Notes under the pieces: generated by a model
What the model was told of the DNA's origin: nothing
Database searches by the model: none
The model's input: only the letters and a program-made list of their open reading frames with translations
Position numbers and translations under genes: made by a program
Part shown: piece by piece, positions 34,243-44,100 of the stretch
Position numbering within the stretch: the stretch's first letter is position 1
Layout of the letters: each line of letters opens with the position of its first letter
From: Antarctobacter aquimaris
GTDB taxonomy: Bacteria; Pseudomonadota; Alphaproteobacteria; Rhodobacterales; Rhodobacteraceae
Assembly (NCBI RefSeq): GCF_900184945.1
Contig: NZ_FXYF01000012.1
Location: 1-64,000 of the forward strand
Direction: 5' to 3'
Length of the DNA: 64,000 bases

Positions 34243-34794
34243 ATCCTTGACGTTGGGTGAGTTCTCGCTCGGAAGACCCGCTTTCGGGGGTATGGCCATG
34301 GGATTGAGTGGAAAAGCGGCGAACGCAACAGGTGGTGGGCGTGCAGGCGCACCGCGCCGTGCGGCGGACAGCGCGAATGGCCTTCTGCCCTCTCAATCCA
34401 GCGGGAAACGCGCGGATTTCACCGCCGCCGGGATCACGGCACAAGCGGCAAAGCCCTTGCGCTGCAAGGCCGCATGACCAGCCCGGCGGACGCAGGGATG
34501 GCGGCCGCTGAGACCTGCCATGCGGCTGGTGAAGGTGGCGCGGTTGTCGCAGCGACTGGCGGGAGAGTTGGCCACCAGAGCCACGCCTGTACGATTTGCC
34601 CCGGGATGATCCGCACCGAATTCCACAATGTCTTTGCCATTGGCGAAGCGCGTGCCAGAGTACCCGCAATGACCGCGGTCGCATGCGAAGGGACATCAAA
34701 TTGCGGGGCCGGCGTGACGGCCTTGCCGGCCTTGGGCCAGGCGTGGTTCGTGACAGGCCCCTCCGTTGCCGATCAACGGCGGCACCCAGTTTTT
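34243..34794. other. Unexplained 550-base stretch ahead of the TTT operon
   Basis: No gene could be supported on either strand. Open frames are present (for example minus strand 34434-34640) but lack recognisable domains. If transcription starts near 34245, this would be an unusually long leader for tctC; otherwise it may be debris of a lost gene. Confidence 0.35.
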
Positions 34795-34844
34795 CCGAGC
34801 ACCGCTCGGAGAGAAACCCCCGGGCCAGGCACCATGGCCCGGGG
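34795..34844 (+). other. Tandem hairpins just upstream of tctC
   Basis: CCGAGC-ACC-GCTCGG (34795-34809) is followed by CCCCGGGCCA-GGCACCA-TGGCCCGGGG (34818-34844), a perfect 10-bp stem. They end 54 bases before the tctC ATG. They could be a terminator of upstream transcription or a leader control element. Confidence 0.45.
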
Positions 34845-34898
34845 TCACCAAAAGGCGCATTGTCAGCGCTGACCAACGACCAATCGGGAGGACCATCA

Positions 34899-35885
34899 AT
34901 GACCAGATCGATTACCTTCAAGAAGATCGCCCTGAGCGCGACGCTTGCAACCGCGGCGGCGTTCAGCCTTGCCGTGCCGGCCTTTGCGGAATACCCGGAG
35001 CGCCCGATCACGCTGATCGTGCCCTGGGGTGCTGGCGGCGGCACGGACGCGACCGGCCGCATGATCGCGGGCCTGTTGCAGGAAGAGCTGGGCCAGCCCG
35101 TCAACGTGGTGAACCGCGATGGCGGCAGCGGCGTCGTCGGCCATTCGGCCATCGCCACGGCAGAGCCCGATGGCTACACCATCGGCGTCGTGACCGTCGA
35201 GATCGGCATGATGCACTGGGCCGGTCTGACCGAACTGACCTACGAAGACTACACCCCCATCGCGCTGTACAACTATGACGCCGCGGGCATCCAGGTGCGC
35301 GCGGACAGCGAATGGAACACCGTGGGCGAGTTGTTGGACGCGATCAAGGCCGATCCCGGCAAGCACAAGGGCTCGGGCACGGGGCAGGGCGGCATCTGGC
35401 ACCTCGCCCTGGCCGGCATGTTGAACGACGCCGGCGCGGCGGCGGATGCGGCACCGTGGGTGCCGTCCAAGGGCGCGGCCCCGGGCCTGCAAGAGCTGGT
35501 CGCCGGTGGCGTTGACGTCGTCACCTGCTCTGTTGTCGAGGCCGCGGCGCTGATCGAGGCCGGCAAGGTCAAATCCCTCGCCGTCATGGGCGAAGAGCGT
35601 CTTGGCGCCTTTCCGGATGTGCCCACGCTGAAAGAAGCCACCGGCTCTGACTGGAAGATGGCCGCCTGGCGCGGTGTCGCAGGCCCCAAGGGCATGCCCG
35701 ACGAAGCCACGGCCAAGCTTACCGCCGCGCTTGAAACGGTGTGGAAGTCCGCGGAGTTCCAGGAGTTCATGAACGGACGCGGCTTTGGCCTGGTGTGGAA
35801 GCCGGGTGACGAGTTCACCACCTGGATGAAGGACAGCGATGCTGCCCTCGGCACCGTCATGACGGCTGTGGGCCTGGCGAAGTAA
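34899..35885 (+). CDS. tctC: TTT transporter substrate-binding protein (TctC)
   Basis: This 328-residue Bug/TctC-family periplasmic receptor has a Sec signal peptide (MTRSITFKKIALSATLATAA, cleaved near AFAEY). The family start YPERPITLIVPWGAGGGTDA is followed by GHSAIATAEPDGYTIG and, near the end, WRGVAGPKGMPDEA. Such receptors bind carboxylates through backbone contacts in two beta loops, one of which is the PWGAGGG turn. GGGAGGA ribosome site lies 7 bases before the ATG. First gene of a tctC-tctB-tctA operon. Confidence 0.93.
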   Translation: MTRSITFKKIALSATLATAAAFSLAVPAFAEYPERPITLIVPWGAGGGTDATGRMIAGLLQEELGQPVNVVNRDGGSGVVGHSAIATAEPDGYTIGVVTVEIGMMHWAGLTELTYEDYTPIALYNYDAAGIQVRADSEWNTVGELLDAIKADPGKHKGSGTGQGGIWHLALAGMLNDAGAAADAAPWVPSKGAAPGLQELVAGGVDVVTCSVVEAAALIEAGKVKSLAVMGEERLGAFPDVPTLKEATGSDWKMAAWRGVAGPKGMPDEATAKLTAALETVWKSAEFQEFMNGRGFGLVWKPGDEFTTWMKDSDAALGTVMTAVGLAK

Positions 35886-35908
35886 CCCGCTGGCCGACAA
35901 TGTTGTAG

Positions 35909-35941
35909 AAAGGGACCGTGGCTGTTGACCGCGGCCCCTTT
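35909..35941 (+). other. Stem-loop between tctC and tctB
   Basis: AAAGGGACCGTGG pairs with CCGCGGCCCCTTT (11 of 13 positions) across a 7-base loop, 23 bases after the tctC stop. Placement matches the other binding-protein hairpins in this window. Confidence 0.5.
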
Positions 35942-35976
35942 CGCATCTCCGACATCTCCAGCTGACGAGGCCCGAC

Positions 35977-36450
35977 ATGCGTTTCAACAATGTCATTCCA
36001 GGCGGACTGCTGATCCTGTTCGCGCTGGCGGAGATTGCCTACGCCCGCACGTTCCCCCGCCTGCATGGCCAGGCGTACGGTCCTGACCTGTTCCCGACGC
36101 TGATCGGTATCGGGTTGATCGTGTGCGGGGCCATTCTTGTCGTCCAGGGGATCGCGCAGCGGGCCCAGGTGCCGATGGTCGAGATCGGCGATTGGGCGCA
36201 GGACCGGGGCAACATCGCGAATATCGTCATCCTGCTGGCCTGCATGGTCTTCTACATCCTTGCGTCGCAGCGTCTGGGCTTCATCCCCTGTTCGTTGCTG
36301 ATCATGACGACGCTGCTGGTGCGGTTCGGCTCAAGCTGGCGCGCCAGCATCCTCATCGCCGCCATAACGACCCTCGTCATCCACACGTTGTTTGCCAAGT
36401 TTCTGCTGGTGCCGCTGCCCTGGGGTATCCTGTTGCCCGTTGCGTGGTAA
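35977..36450 (+). CDS. tctB: TTT transporter small permease (TctB)
   Basis: This 157-residue, four-helix TctB-family protein starts MRFNNVIPGGLLILFALAEI and contains GQAYGPDLFPTLIGIGLIVCG, the conserved motif where P-D-x-F-P links helices 1 and 2, then LGFIPCSLLIMTTLLVRFG and LVPLPWGILLPVAW at the end. Partner of TctA, which follows after six bases. Confidence 0.92.
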   Translation: MRFNNVIPGGLLILFALAEIAYARTFPRLHGQAYGPDLFPTLIGIGLIVCGAILVVQGIAQRAQVPMVEIGDWAQDRGNIANIVILLACMVFYILASQRLGFIPCSLLIMTTLLVRFGSSWRASILIAAITTLVIHTLFAKFLLVPLPWGILLPVAW

Positions 36451-36456
36451 GGGATC

Positions 36457-37959
36457 ATGGACACGATTTTCAAAGCCTTTGCACTGATCTCCGACCCCCA
36501 GACCCTAGGGATCATGCTGCTGGCCGCCGTCTTTGGGCTGTTCGTCGGGGCGATCCCGGGGTTGACGGCGACGATGGCCACCGCCTTGCTCATCCCGTTC
36601 ACCTTCTTTCTCGACCCCGTTCCGGCCATCGCGATCATCGTGACCGCCGTGGCCACCGCGATCTTCGCCGGCGACATCCCCGGCGCGCTGCTGCGGATTC
36701 CGGGCACGCCGGCCTCGGCCGCCTATTGTGACGAATCTTATGCAATGACCAAGAAAGGGCAGGGCGAACAGGCGCTCGGCATCGCCCTGGTCACCTCCGT
36801 GATCGGCGGGCTCGTGGGCAGCGTGGTGCTGGCCTTCAGCGCGCCGGCGCTGGCGGAATTCGCCATCCAGTTTTCCTCCTACGAGTATTTCTGGCTGGCC
36901 TGTCTCGGCCTGTCCTGCGCGGTCATCATCTCGACCGGATCGACCCTCAAGGGGTTCGTCTCGCTGTTCATCGGCCTGTTCATCGCCACCGTCGGGATCG
37001 ACGGGACGGCGGGCCACCCGCGCTTTACCTTCGGCAACGTGGAGTTGATGGGCGGGGTCAGCTTTATCCCGGCAATGATCGGCATGTTCGCCATTTCCGA
37101 GGTGCTGCGCTACGTCGCCTCGAACCGCGACGTGATCCAGGTGCCGCTCCAGAAATCCGGGTCGGTGTTCGCGGGCCTGGGGCCGATCCTGAGGAAGTAC
37201 AAGTTCAACATCGTGCGCGGCTCCTCGATCGGCGCGGTCGTGGGTATTCTGCCGGGGGCCGGCGCGGATATCGCGGCGTGGATTTCCTTTGCCATCTCCA
37301 AGAAACGTTCGAAGACGCCGGAAAAGTTCGGCACGGGTCACCCCGAGGGGCTGGTCGATGCGGGGGCCGCCAACAATGCAAGCCTCGCCGGGGCCTGGGT
37401 GCCGGCCACCGTGTTCGGCATCCCCGGGGACTCCATCACCGCGATTGCGATCGGCGTGCTGTACATGAAAGGCATGAACCCTGGTCCGATGGTGTTCATC
37501 ATGAACCCGGAACTGATCTACGCGGTGTTCCTGGCCTTCTTCATGGCCAATCTCGCGTTGCTGCCACTGGGCTTCGTGGCCATCAAGCTGTCACGCCACA
37601 TCCTGCGCATTCCGCGCCGCGTCCTGATGCCGATCATCGTGATCTTCTGCATGGTCGGCGCCTTTGCCATCAACAACACGGTGTTCGGAATCTCGGTCAT
37701 GCTGGTGCTGGGGGTGCTGGCCTATCTGATGGAGGAAAACGGCTTTCCGGTTGCGCCCGCGATCCTTGGCATCGTTCTGGGGAACATGGTCGAAGACAAT
37801 TTCATGGCCTCGATGATCAAGGCTGACGGAGATCCGCTTGGGTTCTTTTCGCGGCCCATTGCGGCGACGCTGGGCGTCATTACCATCCTGGTCTGGCTGG
37901 TGCCTCTGGTAAAGATCCTGATTCGTTGGCAGGCGAAGCGCCGTCAGCAGGTATCCTGA
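36457..37959 (+). CDS. tctA: TTT transporter large permease (TctA)
   Basis: This 500-residue, about 12-helix protein has the inverted-repeat glycine/proline motifs of TctA: GLFVGAIPGLTATMATALL near residue 20 and GAVVGILPGAGADIAAWI near 255, plus GIPGDSITAIAIGVLYMKG and FAGDIPGALLRIPGTP. It is the translocation subunit for a carboxylate taken from TctC. A TRAP importer beside it under a probably shared regulator suggests related or sequentially available substrates. Confidence 0.95.
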   Translation: MDTIFKAFALISDPQTLGIMLLAAVFGLFVGAIPGLTATMATALLIPFTFFLDPVPAIAIIVTAVATAIFAGDIPGALLRIPGTPASAAYCDESYAMTKKGQGEQALGIALVTSVIGGLVGSVVLAFSAPALAEFAIQFSSYEYFWLACLGLSCAVIISTGSTLKGFVSLFIGLFIATVGIDGTAGHPRFTFGNVELMGGVSFIPAMIGMFAISEVLRYVASNRDVIQVPLQKSGSVFAGLGPILRKYKFNIVRGSSIGAVVGILPGAGADIAAWISFAISKKRSKTPEKFGTGHPEGLVDAGAANNASLAGAWVPATVFGIPGDSITAIAIGVLYMKGMNPGPMVFIMNPELIYAVFLAFFMANLALLPLGFVAIKLSRHILRIPRRVLMPIIVIFCMVGAFAINNTVFGISVMLVLGVLAYLMEENGFPVAPAILGIVLGNMVEDNFMASMIKADGDPLGFFSRPIAATLGVITILVWLVPLVKILIRWQAKRRQQVS

Positions 37960-38164
37960 GAAGGCTCGCGGGGCCTCTGCTGGTTGCCGTGGGCCGGAAT
38001 GGTCCGCGCCAATGGGCCGTCACGGTCACCTTCGCGACGTCCTTCCCTGTCCCGGGTCGGCTTGCGCGGTGGCTATCCTCGCAGGGGCCACGCTACGGGA
38101 CACAGTCGCTGGCGGCGGCAGCGCGGCTCGGCTAGGTTTGGGCAACAGCAACGGAGGCATCCCC

Positions 38165-38728
38165 ATGTCGTTGGTCCTTTACGTCATTCTCGCGCTGATC
38201 ATCCTGATCCCGCTCTACGTCATTTATCTGTACAACCGGCTGGTCCGCTCACGGAACATGGTCGAGGAGGGCTGGAGCGGCATCGACGTGCAGCTCAAGC
38301 GCCGGGCCGACCTGATCCCCAACCTTGTCGAGACCGTGAAGGGCTATGCCGTCCACGAAAAGAACGTGCTCGAAGAAGTCACCCAGGCGCGCGTCGCGGC
38401 GGGGGCGGCGCAGTCGGTGGAGGGCACGCAGAAGGCCGCCGACATGATGACCGCGGCGCTTGGCCGTCTCTTCGCGGTGGCCGAGGCCTACCCCGAGCTC
38501 AAGGCCGACGCCAATTTCCGCGAACTGCAAGGCCAGCTGGCCGAGACCGAGGACATGATCCAGAAGGCGCGCCGCTACTACAACGGCGCGGTGCGCGCGC
38601 TCAACACGCAGGTCGAGCAGTTTCCGTCAAACCTCGTGGCGCAGCAATTCCGCTTTGCCCGCGCGGATTACTTCGAGATCGAGGATCCGGCGCACCGGGC
38701 GCTGCCCCAAGTCGACTTTACGAGCTGA
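38165..38728 (+). CDS. LemA family protein
   Basis: This 187-residue protein has one N-terminal transmembrane helix (LVLYVILALIILIPLYVIYL) and a cytosolic or periplasmic four-helix bundle with the LemA marks NMVEEGWSGIDVQLKRRADL, IPNLVETVKGYAVHEK and the C-terminal PSNLVAQQF, YFEIED. Function in bacteria is unclear; LemA proteins often pair with DUF2207 proteins, as here, where the partner starts 3 bases after the stop. A GGAGG site precedes the ATG. Confidence 0.9.
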   Translation: MSLVLYVILALIILIPLYVIYLYNRLVRSRNMVEEGWSGIDVQLKRRADLIPNLVETVKGYAVHEKNVLEEVTQARVAAGAAQSVEGTQKAADMMTAALGRLFAVAEAYPELKADANFRELQGQLAETEDMIQKARRYYNGAVRALNTQVEQFPSNLVAQQFRFARADYFEIEDPAHRALPQVDFTS

Positions 38729-38731
38729 GCC

Positions 38732-40699
38732 ATGGCGCTGCATCGGGTTCGCGTTTTCGCTCTGCTGCGCAGTCTTGTCGCCGCCTGTCTTGTCGCGCTT
38801 GCGGCAGGCGGGGCGGCGCAGGCGGCCGAGGAAATCCTGTCCTTTGACGTCACCGTGGAGGTGCTGCCGGACGGCGCGCTGGAGGTGACCGAGGAAATCC
38901 GTGTCCGCGCGGAGGGCTCCGAGATCAGCCGCGGCATCTACCGCGACTTCCCGGTGCAGTACCGGGAAGAGAGCGGCGCCGTCAGTGTTGCCACCTTCGA
39001 GGTGCTCGAGGTGCGGCGCAACGGCGAAAGAGAGCCCTATACGGTGCTGGACCAGGGCGCCGACAAGCGGCTGCGCATCGGCGATGCCGACGTGTTCCTG
39101 CGGGTGCCGTCCGAACAGCTCTACGTGCTGCGCTACCGCACCGAAGGGCAGTTGCGCGTGCAGCCGGATTTCGACGAGCTGTTCTGGAACGTCACCGGCA
39201 ACGACTGGGCCTTTCCCATCCTCGCCGCCTCGGTGCAGGTCACCTTGCCGGATGGCGTGCCGATCCTGCGGCACACGGCCTACACCGGCCCGCGCGGAGC
39301 GCGCGGACAGGACTACGAAGTGCTGGAGGCCACCGGCAGCACCTACCGCGCACGCACGACCGCGCGACTGAGCCGGGGCGAGGGGTTTTCCGTCGCCGTC
39401 GCCTGGCCCAAGGGCGCCATCACCATCCCGCCGCCGCGCTACACCTCGGCCACGCGCCCGCCGCGCACCACGGCCTCGGGCAGGCCGCTGACGCCGGCCG
39501 CCGGGGTGCTGGCGACCCTGATCGGCGCCCTGCTGCTGACGCTTGGCTGGTCCCGGGTGGGGCGGGATCCAAAGCCCGGCGCGATCTACCCGCGGTTCGA
39601 TCCGCCCAAGGGCCTGTCGCCCGCCGCGACACGCTACGTCAGGCGGGCGGGCTTTGACCGGCGCTGCCTGACGGCGGCGATCCTGTCGATGGCGGTCAAG
39701 GGCGTCCTGCGCATCGAGGAGAAGGAAAAGACCTGGGCGCTGGGCCGCGACACCTACACGCTGACCCCGCTCGGGTCCGCCGGCAAGGGGCTCAGCCACG
39801 GCGAATCCGGCGTCTATGCCAAGCTGTTCCCGCTGGAGAAGCCGGTGACGCTGACCAGCGACAAGACCAACGGCAAGCGTATCGACGCGGCGCGGAGCGA
39901 ACTGTCAAACCGGCTCTGGACCGAGCATTACGGCGCCAGCTTCAAGCGCAACACGCTGTACACGCTGGGCGGGGTGCTGGGCGGCATCCTTGCCGCGGTG
40001 TTGTTGCTGGGGTTGGCGGGCAACTGGAACGTCATCGTCATCATCGCCTGGGCGGTGCCCGCGCTGGCCGTCGGCATCGCGACACTGCTGATCGGCATGG
40101 CGCTGTCCGGGCTGATCGCCGGGCGCAGCGCCGGGTTCGACATCGGGCGGGTGGCGCGCGTTGTGTTCCTCGTCGTGGGCTTTGTCGTGATCCTTGGCTC
40201 GGAGATTTCGGTCTTTGGCGTCCTTGCCGGCGTGTCGGCCTCGTTCCAGTCCGGCGGCGCGCTGGCCCTGGCCGGCTCGGTCTTCGGCGTGGTCGCGGCG
40301 CTGTTCCATTTCCTGATGGCGGCGCCCAGCAAGGCGGGGCGTGATCTGCTCGACCAGATCGAAGGGTTCGAGATGTACATGGCGGTCGCCGAGGAGGATC
40401 GCCTCAACATCCTGAACCCGCCGGAAAAGACGCCGGAGCTGTTCGAACAGCTTCTGCCCTACGCGGTCGGCCTGGGCCTGACGCATGAATGGTCGCAGAA
40501 ATTCGCCGGTGTGCTGAGCGCGGCCAATGCGCCGGGCTGGTACCAGGGCAACCGGATGTTCGACGCGGACCGCTTTGACAGCGGCTTTGGCCACGCGGTG
40601 GCCTCGACCTCGGCGCCGTCCAGCCGCTCGTCCAGCGGCTTCAGCGGCGGTGGCGGTTCGGGTGGCGGCGGCGGTGGCGGCGGTGGCGGCGGCTGGTGA
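38732..40699 (+). CDS. DUF2207 (YciQ-like) membrane protein
   Basis: This 655-residue protein has a signal peptide (LLRSLVAACLVALAAGGAA), then a large extracytoplasmic beta-rich DUF2207 domain (FDVTVEVLPDGALEVTEEIRV, ISRGIYRDFPVQYRE, LFWNVTGNDWAFPI). Transmembrane helices follow near 255-275 and in a cluster at about 410-530. A cytosolic tail carries RDLLDQIEGFEMYMAVAEEDRL and ends in a low-complexity serine/glycine run (about 20 glycines, final tryptophan). The glycine-rich tail after a C-terminal FSGGG is typical of this family. Co-transcribed with LemA; the pair probably forms an envelope complex of unknown role. Confidence 0.9.
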   Translation: MALHRVRVFALLRSLVAACLVALAAGGAAQAAEEILSFDVTVEVLPDGALEVTEEIRVRAEGSEISRGIYRDFPVQYREESGAVSVATFEVLEVRRNGEREPYTVLDQGADKRLRIGDADVFLRVPSEQLYVLRYRTEGQLRVQPDFDELFWNVTGNDWAFPILAASVQVTLPDGVPILRHTAYTGPRGARGQDYEVLEATGSTYRARTTARLSRGEGFSVAVAWPKGAITIPPPRYTSATRPPRTTASGRPLTPAAGVLATLIGALLLTLGWSRVGRDPKPGAIYPRFDPPKGLSPAATRYVRRAGFDRRCLTAAILSMAVKGVLRIEEKEKTWALGRDTYTLTPLGSAGKGLSHGESGVYAKLFPLEKPVTLTSDKTNGKRIDAARSELSNRLWTEHYGASFKRNTLYTLGGVLGGILAAVLLLGLAGNWNVIVIIAWAVPALAVGIATLLIGMALSGLIAGRSAGFDIGRVARVVFLVVGFVVILGSEISVFGVLAGVSASFQSGGALALAGSVFGVVAALFHFLMAAPSKAGRDLLDQIEGFEMYMAVAEEDRLNILNPPEKTPELFEQLLPYAVGLGLTHEWSQKFAGVLSAANAPGWYQGNRMFDADRFDSGFGHAVASTSAPSSRSSSGFSGGGGSGGGGGGGGGGGW

Positions 40700-41013
40700 A
40701 CGCGTCCTGAACGCGACGCGCCGGCGAAGCCTGGCTGACGCGGTCGGCAAGGACCGGCAACGCGAACAAGCGCAGGGCTGATGTGCCCACGCACAAGGCC
40801 CTTCGCGCTGGCGCTGGCCATGCCGGTGGCTAGACGGTTGTTTCCGCACTGAGGCGGAGGTCACCTGACTCCGGAGAGCGAAGCCGGTCTCGGGACGGGG
40901 GAACAGGGGCGAAGGTATCGCGCAACAGGGCCCGTGGATCGGCACCGGTGTGCCGGTGTGTTTCGACCGGCATGCCGCGGCCGATAATCCCTATGCGGAC
41001 AGCATTATTTTCG
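40700..41013. other. Gene-less stretch after the DUF2207 gene
   Basis: About 314 bases with no supported gene. A GCGTC-CTGAACGC-GACGC hairpin near 40702-40719, just after the DUF2207 stop, may be the end of that operon. The right end holds the promoter of the RTX/DUF4214 gene. Confidence 0.4.
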
Positions 41014-41042
41014 TTGACGGTTCGATATCGGAATCCTAGCTA
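41014..41042 (+). promoter_or_regulatory. Sigma-70-like promoter of the RTX/DUF4214 gene
   Basis: TTGACG (41014-41019), a 17-base spacer and TAGCTA (41037-41042) match housekeeping promoter spacing. The surrounding 100 bases are notably AT-rich for this window. An AGGAG ribosome site follows at 41093-41097. Confidence 0.5.
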
Positions 41043-41101
41043 ACCCCATGTCGTAAGGTTGTTTTTTCGACATTCACTGCGAACCTGCTACAGGAGAGAT
41101 T

Positions 41102-44100
41102 TTGGTACAAGTTCTGGCACCCGTCGGGGTGGGGTCCAATGTTGGCGAGGTGATTGCTCTCGATGACGGTGGGTACATGGTGGTCTGGACGCATCTCGTC
41201 AGCCCTCTTTTTTCAATTCCAAACGTAACCGATGAACAGGCAACGGCGGTGCTGGGGCGTGTGTTCAATGCCGATGGCACCCCGAGGGGCGCGGTCTTTC
41301 AGGTCAACCAGTCCGATGCCGCATCGGGGCAGGGGCAGGCCGACCTGGCGCTGCTGTCGAACGGCAACATCGTCGTGGTCTGGACCGATGGCCCGAACCT
41401 GACGGATTTCGACGTCGCCGCCCGGGGCCGGATCATCGGCCCGGACGGGACCCCGGTCACGGACGAGTTCGAGCTTTCGGCATCGACCCAGCGAGATCAG
41501 CGCATCCCGCAGGTGGCCGCCAACGACGCGGGCGGGTTCCTTGTCACCTGGAGCGACGGGCGTTCCCCCTGGTCGAACACCAACGAACAGTGGCTTGGGC
41601 AGGAATTCGACGCCAACGGCAACAAGGTCGGGGCCGAACTCTGGATCCGCGACGACCGGACCAGCGAAGACAGCGAATTGGTCCATATCCGGGACGGGTT
41701 CTACAGCCTGATCGCGACAAGCGGGCGCACCTTCAACACCGACGCCACCTACAGCTACCTGGACCCGATCCGCAGTTCGACCAACATCGCCTCGCTGAAC
41801 TGGCCCGGCTTTTCGGAAAGCTTCGGCTTCGAGGATGATGCCGCCTCGGACGGCAACGGCCACGTGGTGACCGTCGCACCGAACGGCGCCTTCGGGGTCA
41901 ACGTCCGGCTGCTGGCGCCCTTCGAGGTCCCGAACCCGCAGTCCGGCAGCACCTTCAGCGACGGCACGCGCTTTTCCGACGTGAACGTCAACCTGGGCAC
42001 GGACCCGCAAGGGGTGTTTTCCGGTTCGCTGACGACCGTGGGCCTCGTCGGGTTCAACGTCCGCCCCGACGGGGTGACGTTCACCCCGCAATCCGTCCAC
42101 CACCCGGCGGCTGCCGTCGCCTTCATGCCGAACGGCAATATCGCGGTTGTCTGGACGGCGGTGTCCGGCGGCACGTCGACCGCGCCGGAGTTCTCGGTCT
42201 ACGCGCAGATTCTCAGCCCGCAGGGCATCATCCTGTCGGACGTGGTGGTGATCGCGGATCAGAACGTGGTGAGCACCGACCTCGCGCCGCCCTTCGTCAG
42301 CGCGGGTGCGGACGGGCGGCTGTTCATCGGCTGGACCGGCACCACCGACCGCAACGGCGCGGGCACCAACGAGATCATGGGCGGCGTCTTTGACATCCCG
42401 ACCTACGCCTACGGCACCGTCACCCCGTCGGGGGCCTTTGCCACGCCCGGCAACGACGAGGTGACGGGCACACCCTTCACCTTGGAAGACACCGGGCTGA
42501 CGCGCTATTTCCTGTTCGACGGGGACGATGTCTGGACCGAAGGCGACGGGGTCGGCGAAGTCTACGGGATGGACGGGGACGACCTGTTCATCTTTGACAA
42601 CACCGCGCCCTTCCAGGTGCAGGCCATCCCCGGGCTGGGGCGCGACACCTTCGACTACAGCCTGTGGACCGAAGGGCGCGATCTGCCCTCGCTGGCCGGA
42701 AACAACCTTGGAAACGGCAACCCGAACCCCGAGGTCGTGATCGGCACGCTGTTCGCCGACACCGCGTCGGTCAGCGGCGGGAAGGTGTCCGAGGATCGCC
42801 TGCTGCACACCGAGGCGGGGGACGACACGATCCGCTTTTTCGGCAACAGCGGCATGACCGTGGATGGCGGCGCCGGGGTGGACGAAATGACCGCCTTCGA
42901 CAACCGCGCCAATTGGCAGCTGACCTTTCACGGCACGCACTACACGCTGGACTACATCAACAGCTTCGCGCCGATCATCAACCCGGACTACACGATCTCC
43001 CTGCGCGGGGTCGAACGCATCGTTTTTGCCGATGAGACCGTGACCTTGCAGCCGACGGCCTCGCTGCCCTCGGGCGGCGCGGCCAACGGTCCTGTCCTGC
43101 CCGAGGGCATCACCGGGACGGCCGGCAACGACCGGCTCGTCGGAACCGCGGCGGCCGAAGCGATCTACGGCTATACCGGCGATGACATCCTGATCGGTGC
43201 GGCCGGGGCGGACACGCTCGAAGGGGGCGCGGGGCGCGACGTGCTGATCGGCGGGACACGCGGCCTTTACCACACCGAGACCTCGGCCCAGGTGTACCGT
43301 CTTTACGCCGCCGTCCTGGGGCGCGAGCCCGATCTCACCGGGCACCAGGGCTGGGCCGCGCAGCTGTCCAGCGGCGCCACCACCTTGTCGCGCATGGCGA
43401 CCCTGTTCGTCGGTTCGCCCGAGTTCCAGACGACCTACGGCAACAGTACCGATGAGGAATTCGTCACGCTGCTCTATGCCAACGTGTTGAACCGCGTCCC
43501 CGCGACCGAGGACCGCGACTACTGGGTGGGACGGATCGGGGATGGCCTGGCGCGGGAGCGCGTGGTGCTCTTGTTCTCCGAAAGCCCGGAGCACACCAGG
43601 ACCACGGCAAGGGACCAGGCGTCCTTTGACCAGACGCGGGACGTGACCACCTGGGCGGACGATGTCTTTCGCCTGTACCGCGCGATCTTTGACCGCGACC
43701 CGGACAAGGGCGGCTTCCTGACCTGGACGGAAACGCTGTCCAGCGGGCGGATGACCTTTGCCGAGGTGGTCCGGAGCTTCATGGATGCACCGGAGTTCCA
43801 GGCGACCTACGGTGCCGCGGACAACTCCCAGTTCGTGACGCTGCTCTACCAGAACGTGCTCAAGCGGGCTCCGGATCCGACCGGTCTCGCGACCTGGATC
43901 GCCTCGCTGGACAACGGCGCAAGCCGCGAGAAGGTGGTGCAGCAGTTCATGCGGTCGCCCGAGTTCGTGAACGGGACAGCGGTGGACCTGGTGACCTACA
44001 TCGAAAGCTACGGCCCGGACGACGTTCTGAACCCCGGTGCCGGGGACGCGGTAGTGTCGGGAGGCCTGTTTGCCGACACCTTCGTGTTCACCGACGACGG

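Noticed and set aside
34241-35158. 305-residue minus-strand frame across the gap before tctC
   Set aside because: It starts inside tctC on the opposite strand and has no recognisable motif; treated as chance openness.
40640-40697. GGC/GGT tandem repeat as a repeat element
   Set aside because: It encodes the glycine-rich C-terminal tail that is normal for DUF2207 proteins.
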